Assembly (NCBI GenBank): GCA_013205525.1
Contig: JABMMR010000210.1
Coordinates: 1-11,912, forward strand
Length of the DNA stretch: 11,912 nucleotides
Reading direction: 5' to 3'
From: Burkholderiales bacterium
GTDB lineage: Bacteria > Pseudomonadota > Gammaproteobacteria > Burkholderiales > Burkholderiaceae_C
The notes under the pieces were generated by a model, which searched no databases, had not been told where the DNA came from, and saw only the letters and a program-made list of their open reading frames with translations. Below are positions 6,116-11,912 of the stretch, piece by piece. Within the stretch, counting starts at the first letter, position 1. Every line of letters starts with the position of its first letter. The position numbers were made by a program, and so were the translations under genes.

Positions 6116-6832
6116 TCAGTGGCCGAGGTAAGAGCGACGAACAGCTTCGTCTTGCTTAAGGTCTTCGGAAAGGCCAGACAACACAAGCTTGCCAGTTTCC
6201 AAAAGGTAGGCGTACTTTGCCAGATCGAGTGCCATGGCCGCGTTTTGTTCAACCAATAAGATGGTCACTTTGTCGCTCTGGTTGATGGTCTGCATGATGT
6301 CAAAAATCTCTCGCACAATGAGTGGTGCCAAGCCAAACGAGGGTTCGTCAAGTAGCAGCAATCGGGGGCGCAACATCAAGGCCCTTGCAATGGCCAGCAT
6401 TTGTTGCTCACCTCCAGAAAGAGTGCCAGCTTGCTGATTGCGCCTCTCTTTTAAGCGGGGAAAGTAGCTGTACATCTTCTCCTGATCGAGTGCCACCTCG
6501 TGCTTGTCTTTGCGGGTGTAGCTGCCAAGTTGCAAATTTTCTTCGGTGGAAAGGCTGCCAAAGGTGCCACGACCATCAGGCACATGTGCCACGCCCAGTC
6601 GAACGATGTCTTCAGTGGCCTTGCCTTCAATGGCTTGGCCATCAAACATGATTCGACCACGAACTTTGATCATTTTGCACAAAGCACGCAGCGTGGTGGT
6701 CTTACCCGCACCGTTGGCACCCAGCAAAGTAGTGATACTGCCCTCCTCGATTTTCATCGACAGGCCATGGAGCACTTCGGTGGCACCATAACCGGCAAAA
6801 AGGTCTTTGACTTCCAAAAGCATTCGGCTCAT
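6116..6832 (-). CDS. livF: ABC transporter ATP-binding protein, LivF type
   Basis: A 238-residue cytoplasmic ATPase. Walker A GANGAGKTT (38-46), Q-loop/LivF-type block VAHVPDGRGTFGSLSTEENL (81-100), ABC signature LSGGEQQ (138-144), and Walker B RLLLLDEP (157-164). The switch His is Gln196 (LLVEQN), which is the normal state in LivF proteins, not a defect. The start ATG overlaps the last bases of livG by four (ATGA), giving translational coupling. Together with LivG it would form the ATPase pair that drives the LivHM permease. Confidence 0.93.
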   Translation of the reverse strand: MSRMLLEVKDLFAGYGATEVLHGLSMKIEEGSITTLLGANGAGKTTTLRALCKMIKVRGRIMFDGQAIEGKATEDIVRLGVAHVPDGRGTFGSLSTEENLQLGSYTRKDKHEVALDQEKMYSYFPRLKERRNQQAGTLSGGEQQMLAIARALMLRPRLLLLDEPSFGLAPLIVREIFDIMQTINQSDKVTILLVEQNAAMALDLAKYAYLLETGKLVLSGLSEDLKQDEAVRRSYLGH

Positions 6833-7641
6833 TTTGAAGACCCCAGATAAGCTTGGATCACATCGGGATGTTGGCGCACTTTAGAAGGCGTGTCATCGGC
6901 AATTTTTTTGCCAAAATTCAGAGCCACTACTTTGTCCGAGACACTCATGACAAGACTCATGTGGTGCTCCACAAGCAGCACAGTGAGCTTGAATTCGTCA
7001 CAAATTCGTTTGATCAGATCGCCCAAGTCGCTGACTTCTTCATGGTTCAGGCCGGCGGCTGGTTCGTCCAGCAACAAAAGTTTTGGCTGGCTGGCCAATG
7101 CTCGGGCAAGTTCCACGCGTTTTTGCGTGCCAAAAGGCAGGTCTGAAACTTTGCGCCGCGCCACCGATTGCAAATCTAAAAATTCGACCAATTGCATTGC
7201 ATTGTTGTGTATTTTGGCTTCCTCTTGACTCACACCAGGTAGTCTCAGGGCGTGGTCCAGAAACCCTTTTTTTGCACGGCAGTGTGAACCCACCTTGATG
7301 TTGTCCAACACCGACATGGTTTTGTAAAGTGCCAAGTTTTGAAAGGTACGGCCAATTCCAATTTCGGCGGTTTTGTGGCGTGTCATGCCGTCCAGGCTTT
7401 GTCCATCAAAATATATTTGACCATTGCTGTACGCATACAGGCGAGAGAGGCAGTTGAACAATGTGGTTTTGCCTGCACCGTTGGGGCCAATAAGTCCGAC
7501 GATCTGTCCTTTTTGAACATTGAAGGAGACGCCATCTAAGGCAACAATGCCGCGGAATGCAACGGTAACTTGCGAAACAGACAGAAGCACCGGTGCATCA
7601 GCACTCAGGCGAGACTCGTCAAAAGTATCCGGTGTGGACAT
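6829..7641 (-). CDS. livG: ABC transporter ATP-binding protein, LivG type
   Basis: A 270-residue cytoplasmic ATPase. Walker A GPNGAGKTT (52-60), Q-loop GIGRTFQNLALYKTMSVLDN (95-114), signature region LPFGTQKRVELARALA (168-183) with the variant LPFGTQ instead of LSGGQ as usual for LivG, Walker B KLLLLDEP (187-194), and the switch His226 in VEHHM. The C-terminal GKKIADDTPSKVRQHPDVIQ (244-263) and AYLG are the LivG tail. About 16 extra residues precede the first strand compared with typical LivG. The ribosome binding site AAGGAG (7651-7646) is strong though only 4 bases from the start. It is the first Liv gene, so here the ATPases precede the permeases and the binding protein (G-F-H-M-K), the reverse of the E. 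coli livKHMGF arrangement. Confidence 0.93.
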   Translation of the reverse strand: MSTPDTFDESRLSADAPVLLSVSQVTVAFRGIVALDGVSFNVQKGQIVGLIGPNGAGKTTLFNCLSRLYAYSNGQIYFDGQSLDGMTRHKTAEIGIGRTFQNLALYKTMSVLDNIKVGSHCRAKKGFLDHALRLPGVSQEEAKIHNNAMQLVEFLDLQSVARRKVSDLPFGTQKRVELARALASQPKLLLLDEPAAGLNHEEVSDLGDLIKRICDEFKLTVLLVEHHMSLVMSVSDKVVALNFGKKIADDTPSKVRQHPDVIQAYLGSSK

Positions 7642-7657
7642 TCATCTCCTTCAAAAT

Positions 7658-7673
7658 GTGCATATTAAGTGCA
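7658..7673 (-). promoter_or_regulatory. Possible promoter/operator upstream of livG
   Basis: The 91-base gap between the CoA ligase stop and livG holds GTGCATATTAAGTGCA: two direct GTGCA copies, with starts 11 bases (one helical turn) apart. On the minus strand the spacer contains TAATAT, a good -10-like hexamer (7667-7662), 16 bases before the AAGGAG. No convincing -35 lies 17 bases upstream of it. It could be an internal promoter under a regulator that binds the GTGCA repeats. The evidence is weak. Confidence 0.25.
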
Positions 7674-7732
7674 AATTACTTTTATCTTCGCAGAAAACAA
7701 TGCCGTGACATGTAGAAGTTTACCCAACAGAT

Positions 7733-9373
7733 TTACTTAGGAAACATTTCACGCAACTTGAGTTTGTAGAACTTGCCGGTTGAAGTGCGAGGCACACAAT
7801 CTATCCATTCAAATCGGTCGGGTACTTGCCATTTGGCAAAGCCCATATTGAGCAAATGAGCCGCCAGTTCATCGGCTTGCGGTGAGTGGCCGGGTTTGGC
7901 CACCACACAGGCCAAAGGACGTTCGCTCCATTTTTCGTCGGGAATGGCAATCACCGCAGCCTCGGCAATACCAGCGTGGGCCATCAGTGCATTTTCCAGG
8001 TCGACCGAGCTAATCCACTCTCCGCCTGATTTGATCAAGTCCTTGGTGCGGTCGGTGATACGAACAAAGCCCATGCTGTCCACGCTGGCCACATCGCCAG
8101 TTCGCAGCCAACCATCGGTGGTGAATTTATCTTCACTCACGGGAACTTGGTAGTAGCTAGCGGTAATGAAGGGACCACGAACCTGAAGTTCGCCAACATG
8201 CTGACCGTCCCAATCTTGGTCATGACCCTCGTCATTGCGAATGCGTAAATCCACCAGCGGCACCGGGATACCAGCCATGGCGGCACGGCGGTAGCGTTCA
8301 TCGATAGGAGCATCGCGTAATTCGGCCTTTGGGTAAGAAATGGTACAAACCGGAGAAGTTTCGGTCATGCCCCAGCCTTGCATAATCCAAATGCCATGTT
8401 TGTCGAATGCCCGAATCAGGGCTTCGGGTACTGCAGCACCGCCCACCAGACTGCGCATACCGGTAGGCAATTTCCAACGGCCTGATTGTTGAGTTAAAGC
8501 CGCTTCATAGGCCTGAATTAAACCCATCCAAATAGTGGGCACGCCTAAAGACAAAGTGGGCGGCTCAAGTTGCATCAAGTCCAACAAATCGTCTGGATGC
8601 AAGTGCGGACCAGGAAACACAAGTTTGGCGCCCATCATGACCGCACCATAGGGTATGCCCCAGCTGTTTGCATGGAACATGGGCGTGACAGGTAAGACCA
8701 CATCGGTGCTGCGCAAAGACCAAAAGTCACCCAGCGAGGCGACCAGTGTGTGTAGCACCGTAGAGCGATGCGAATAGACCACTCCCTTGGGTTTTCCGGT
8801 GGTGCCAGAGGTGTAGCACATGGAGACCGGATCGTCTTCTGCGTGAGCGGTATATTCAAATTGGCTGGCATCTGTGCCGGATAACCACTGTTCGTAATTC
8901 AAAAACTCTGCAGGCACATCGGCGCCAGAAAAAGGAAACACAATGACTTTTTCGAAGCTGTACTTGTGCTCAATCTGGCGGTACATCGGCAGCAAGATGT
9001 CGTCAATGATTAAAAATCGGTCTTGCGCATCGTTTGCAATCCATGCAATTTCGTCAGGTGAGAGACGCAAATTAAGGGTGTGCATCACGCCGCCAGCAGC
9101 AGGAATTCCAAAGTAGCATTCCAAGTGCGCGTGGTGGTTCCAACACAAGGTGGCCACGCGATCGCCTTTTTTCAGTCCCAAATCTTTTAAGCTCTGCGCT
9201 AAGCAACGGGTGCGGCTATAAAACTGTCCGTAAGTGTGCTTGACCAAAGATTTGTCAGGCAACCGTGAGACGATTTCATTGGAGGGAAACAATGTGCCCG
9301 CCCGCTCCAAAAAGTGATTCAAAGACAAGTTCACCTTCATCATGGTGCTGCTCACGCCTGCGCTAGATTTCAT
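7733..9373 (-). CDS. AMP-forming acyl-CoA ligase (fatty-acid/carboxylate-CoA synthetase, AlkK/FadD-like)
   Basis: A 546-residue ANL-superfamily enzyme that activates a carboxylic acid to its CoA thioester via an acyl-adenylate. Motifs (numbering from ATG 9373): P-loop YTSGTTGKPKGV (187-198), GWGMTETSP (333-341), GWLRTGD (421-427), hinge DRTKDLIKSGGEWIS (441-455), and catalytic Lys534 in RTSTGKFYK. The overall style (PVTPMFHANSWGIPY, about 228-242; GGAAVPE) matches medium/long-chain acyl-CoA synthetases of the AlkK type. The start at ATG 9373 has GGAG 8 bases upstream; a GTG at 9382 is three codons longer but too close to that site. It lies 24 bases after the fadB-like stop and 91 bases before livG. 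Chain length and substrate cannot be told from sequence; the adjacent beta-oxidation genes favour a fatty or alicyclic acid. Confidence 0.9.
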   Translation of the reverse strand: MKSSAGVSSTMMKVNLSLNHFLERAGTLFPSNEIVSRLPDKSLVKHTYGQFYSRTRCLAQSLKDLGLKKGDRVATLCWNHHAHLECYFGIPAAGGVMHTLNLRLSPDEIAWIANDAQDRFLIIDDILLPMYRQIEHKYSFEKVIVFPFSGADVPAEFLNYEQWLSGTDASQFEYTAHAEDDPVSMCYTSGTTGKPKGVVYSHRSTVLHTLVASLGDFWSLRSTDVVLPVTPMFHANSWGIPYGAVMMGAKLVFPGPHLHPDDLLDLMQLEPPTLSLGVPTIWMGLIQAYEAALTQQSGRWKLPTGMRSLVGGAAVPEALIRAFDKHGIWIMQGWGMTETSPVCTISYPKAELRDAPIDERYRRAAMAGIPVPLVDLRIRNDEGHDQDWDGQHVGELQVRGPFITASYYQVPVSEDKFTTDGWLRTGDVASVDSMGFVRITDRTKDLIKSGGEWISSVDLENALMAHAGIAEAAVIAIPDEKWSERPLACVVAKPGHSPQADELAAHLLNMGFAKWQVPDRFEWIDCVPRTSTGKFYKLKLREMFPK

Positions 9374-9397
9374 AGTGGGCACTCCATGGGTTTTGAA

Positions 9398-11557
9398 CTA
9401 GTAGACCGGTTTGTATTTCTCAAGAGTTTCAAATACCTCTTCAGAGACATTAAACCCAAGGCCATATTGAAGAGCGAGTTCTTGGCTTCGCTTTGCAAAA
9501 TTCGGGACTCCCATGCTGTAAATGAATTGCAAAGCGCCACCCGTCCAAGCTGGGTAGCCGATGCCGAAAATAGAGCCAATGTTTCCTTCGTGCACGGACA
9601 TCAGAACCCCCTCATTCAAACACCTTGCAGTTTCAATGGCTTGCCTAAAAAGGAAACGGTCTTTAATGTCCTGAACAGCAATTGTGATATGACTCTTTTC
9701 AAATAATTTTTTTAAGTCAGGCCATAGCATCTTTTTTTGGCCGACGGGATAGTCGTAAAAGCCTACGCCCGCCGCCCGCCCACCACGCTTTAACTCTTTG
9801 ACCATTTGTTCGACCAACATTTCTCCAGGGTTGGCCACATAGGTGCGCCCTTCTTTCTTGAAATCTTCGCGAGTTTGGTCTAAAACATGAACCGACAAAG
9901 TCAGCGAGGTTTCGTCGAGCACGGCCAAAGGCCCGACCGGCATACCCACTTGCATAGCCAAGTTTTCGATCATTGGCGCAGGAATACCCTCTTGCAACAT
10001 GGACGCACCTTCCATCACAAAAGTTGCAAAAGTACGACTGGTATAAAAACCTCGAGAGTCATTCACAACAATGGGCAGCTTACCCAAAGCCAGAACATAG
10101 TCGTAAGCATGTGCGATGGTTTCATCATCGGTTTTCTCGCCCCGAATAATTTCAACCAACTTCATTTTGTCAACAGGGCTGAAGAAATGAATACCAACAA
10201 ATTTCTCTGGCTTAGCACTTGACAATGCCAGTCCACTGATGGGTAAGGTAGATGTGTTGCTCGCAAAAAAACCGCCCTCCGCCAGCATGCCTTGCGATTC
10301 TTTTGTCACCGCGGCTTTGAGTTCCCGCTGCTCAAAGACAGCTTCAATGATGAGGTCGCATCCTTTCAAGTCTTGCATATTGTCAGTGGCCTGAATCAAG
10401 TTCAACAAAGTTGCTTTTTGCTCGGTAGTGATGCTGCCTTTTTCCACCAACTTTTGCGAGAGTACGGCACTGTATGCCTTACCGATTTCAGCTTTTTCAA
10501 GCGTCACATCTTTCAGTACGGACGCAATGCCACGGCTGGCTTGACTGTATGCAATGCCGGAACCCATCATTCCCGCACCCAAAACGCCCACCTTTTGCGG
10601 TCGATAGCGAGGTAAGCCCGCAGGTCGACTTAGACCGCTCTTGATGTTGTTCATATTGAAGAAGACGGTATTGATCATGTTGCGCGCAATGCCACTGGAC
10701 ATAAGGCCCGCAAGGTAGCGACTTTCAATGCGCATAGCTGTATCAAAGTCGACCATGGCCCCTTCCACCATCGCCGCCAAAGCAGCCTCTGGTGCGGGAT
10801 ATAAACCGCGTGTTTTTTGTTTTAATGCAGCGGGCGCCACAGTCAACATAGCTGCCATTTCGGGGCTATGTGGCGTGCCGCCAATCATCTTATAGTCCTT
10901 GCTGTCCCAAATGTGTTGACAAAGTTCGGGCTTGTTGTGAGACGCAGCAATAAAGGTCAAGGCAGTTTTGCGCAGCACTAAGTCTGTGTCCACCAATTCA
11001 TGCACCAAACCGAGCTTCAACGCTTGCTCAGGACCAAACAACTTGCTTTCTAGAATATAAGGCTGGGCCGCAAGCAGTCCTAATATGCGTGTCATTTTGG
11101 TGATACCGCCACCGCCGGGAATCAGGCCCAAGGTAACTTCCGGCAAACCAAACTGTGTTTTAGGATTGCGGGTTGCGATTCTGTGATGCCCGACCAATGC
11201 TACTTCCCAGCCACCACCTAGTGCACTGCCATTCAAACAACTGACAACTGGAATACCAAGTGTCTCAATTGTCCTGAAATTTTTCTTTATGCGTTCAATT
11301 TCAATAAACAGACGTGGGCCATCAGCAGCGCTTGATCTCATGACACCCTTTAAATCAGCTCCTGCAAAGAAAGTTGATTTGTTGGAAGCCAAAATAACTC
11401 CACGAAGCTTTGGCCGATCTTTAACAAGCTCTTGCGCAACCTGGGCTAAATCGTCTTGCCATTGCTGGCACATGGTGTTGACGGGCGACCCGGATTCATC
11501 AAACGTAATGGTGGCAATTTCTTGCTCTATTTCGTAACGTAATGTTTTTAAAATCAT
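9398..11557 (-). CDS. fadB: Bifunctional enoyl-CoA hydratase / 3-hydroxyacyl-CoA dehydrogenase (FadB/FadJ-type beta-oxidation protein)
   Basis: A 719-residue multifunctional protein, read from ATG 11557 (GGGTGG lies just upstream; a TTG at 11575 adds 6 residues and overlaps the thiolase stop by four bases). The N-terminal crotonase domain (about 1-190) keeps the oxyanion-hole stretches FFAGADLK (63-70) and GSALGGGWEVAL (110-121). It also has the two catalytic glutamates, Glu118 and Glu140 (in FGLPEVTLGLIPGGGG). The NAD-binding domain opens with VGVLGAGMMGSGIA (323-336). The dehydrogenase catalytic pair is His457 in GIHFFSPVDKMKLVEII and Glu469. NDSRGFYTSR (499-508) begins the C-terminal dehydrogenase domain, and residues about 630-719 are the second C-terminal repeat. 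Length is as expected for FadB/FadJ. It would hydrate 2-enoyl-CoA and oxidise 3-hydroxyacyl-CoA in complex with the thiolase encoded just upstream. Confidence 0.93.
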   Translation of the reverse strand: MILKTLRYEIEQEIATITFDESGSPVNTMCQQWQDDLAQVAQELVKDRPKLRGVILASNKSTFFAGADLKGVMRSSAADGPRLFIEIERIKKNFRTIETLGIPVVSCLNGSALGGGWEVALVGHHRIATRNPKTQFGLPEVTLGLIPGGGGITKMTRILGLLAAQPYILESKLFGPEQALKLGLVHELVDTDLVLRKTALTFIAASHNKPELCQHIWDSKDYKMIGGTPHSPEMAAMLTVAPAALKQKTRGLYPAPEAALAAMVEGAMVDFDTAMRIESRYLAGLMSSGIARNMINTVFFNMNNIKSGLSRPAGLPRYRPQKVGVLGAGMMGSGIAYSQASRGIASVLKDVTLEKAEIGKAYSAVLSQKLVEKGSITTEQKATLLNLIQATDNMQDLKGCDLIIEAVFEQRELKAAVTKESQGMLAEGGFFASNTSTLPISGLALSSAKPEKFVGIHFFSPVDKMKLVEIIRGEKTDDETIAHAYDYVLALGKLPIVVNDSRGFYTSRTFATFVMEGASMLQEGIPAPMIENLAMQVGMPVGPLAVLDETSLTLSVHVLDQTREDFKKEGRTYVANPGEMLVEQMVKELKRGGRAAGVGFYDYPVGQKKMLWPDLKKLFEKSHITIAVQDIKDRFLFRQAIETARCLNEGVLMSVHEGNIGSIFGIGYPAWTGGALQFIYSMGVPNFAKRSQELALQYGLGFNVSEEVFETLEKYKPVY

Positions 11558-11571
11558 ATAACCACCCGCTT

Positions 11572-11912
11572 TCAAATTCGCTCGACAATGGTGGCGATAC
11601 CCATACCACCACCCACACAGAGTGTGGCTAAACCATAACGAAGTTTTCGACGGTGCAATTCGTCAATCAAAGTCCCCAGAATCATGGCGCCGGTAGCACC
11701 AAGGGGATGCCCCAGAGCAATAGCGCCACCATTGACATTGACACGATTGTGGGACACACCCATTTCACGCATGAACTTAAGAGGCACTGCGGCAAATGCT
11801 TCGTTCACCTCAAACAAATCTATCTGATCAATTGTCAGACCTGCTATGGCAAGTACTTTTCTGGTTGCAGGCATGGGCCCTGTCCGCATGATGGTGGGAT
11901 CTGCACCCGACA
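11572..11912 (-). CDS. Thiolase (acetyl-CoA C-acyltransferase), C-terminal part, cut by the window edge
   Basis: About 112 C-terminal residues; the frame is open to base 11912, and residues before [11 protein letters not shown] (reading SGADPTI) are continuous with it, so the gene extends beyond the window. C-terminal thiolase motifs are present: LFEVNEAFA with the conserved Asn, [18 protein letters not shown] with the catalytic His, and [12 protein letters not shown] with the second catalytic Cys. The nucleophilic Cys of the N-terminal half is outside the window. The CVGGGMG form fits an acetyl-CoA acetyltransferase or general acyl-CoA thiolase better than classical FadA. It lies 14 bases ahead of the fadB-like gene, giving the order thiolase then FadB, the reverse of E. 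coli fadBA. It would catalyse the thiolytic step of beta-oxidation. Confidence 0.93.
   Translation of the reverse strand, partial: SGADPTIMRTGPMPATRKVLAIAGLTIDQIDLFEVNEAFAAVPLKFMREMGVSHNRVNVNGGAIALGHPLGATGAMILGTLIDELHRRKLRYGLATLCVGGGMGIATIVERI

Noticed and set aside
6106..6252. Longer LivH N-terminus overlapping livF
   Set aside because: The extra 49 residues do not look like LivH, whose conserved beginning coincides with ATG 6105.
6116..6832. Gln instead of His in the switch loop of LivF as a possible inactivating change
   Set aside because: LVEQN is the usual form in LivF-family ATPases, so it is not a defect.
1..11912. CRISPR array, tRNA, rRNA, insertion sequence, prophage or defence system
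   Set aside because: No regularly spaced repeats, no transposase, integrase or nuclease-like proteins, and no tRNA-like cloverleaf sequence was seen; nearly all bases are covered by metabolic and transport genes.

Overview
The window looks like a chromosomal stretch from a betaproteobacterium, probably a Burkholderiales/Comamonadaceae-type freshwater or soil bacterium. This rests on moderate base composition, the style of the Liv, FadB and acyl-CoA ligase proteins, and a CzcI-like small protein next to a probable outer-membrane efflux gene. It is inference from protein character, not from a marker gene. No rRNA, tRNA, CRISPR array, insertion sequence or phage gene was seen.

Left part (1-1540). 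On the minus strand lies the 5' end of a secreted protein (1-126, cut by the window edge). It is preceded by a small His/Cys-rich exported protein resembling CzcI (199-591), which suggests the start of a heavy-metal efflux (czc-type) operon running off the left edge. Across a 138-base divergent interval with two small dyads, the plus strand carries a carboxymuconolactone-decarboxylase/AhpD-like protein (730-1131) and a small tail-anchored coiled-coil protein of unknown function (1184-1498).

Main part (1541-11912). Everything is on the minus strand and reads, in transcription order: thiolase (3' part only), FadB-type enoyl-CoA hydratase/3-hydroxyacyl-CoA dehydrogenase, AMP-forming acyl-CoA ligase, livG, livF, livH, livM, livK-type binding protein, an atypical short-chain dehydrogenase, and a 2-hydroxychromene-2-carboxylate isomerase-like protein. 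Gaps are short (4-base overlap to about 90 bases), so this may be one long operon or two to three overlapping transcripts.

Working together: a periplasmic binding protein and an ABC permease/ATPase set of the branched-chain amino acid (HAAT) family sit between the CoA ligase and two accessory redox/isomerase-type enzymes, downstream of a beta-oxidation pair. The layout suggests uptake of a carboxylic acid, activation to its CoA thioester and beta-oxidation to acetyl-CoA, rather than plain leucine/isoleucine/valine import. The substrate cannot be read from sequence. The most unusual single protein is the short-chain dehydrogenase, which has Phe where the family has its catalytic Tyr.
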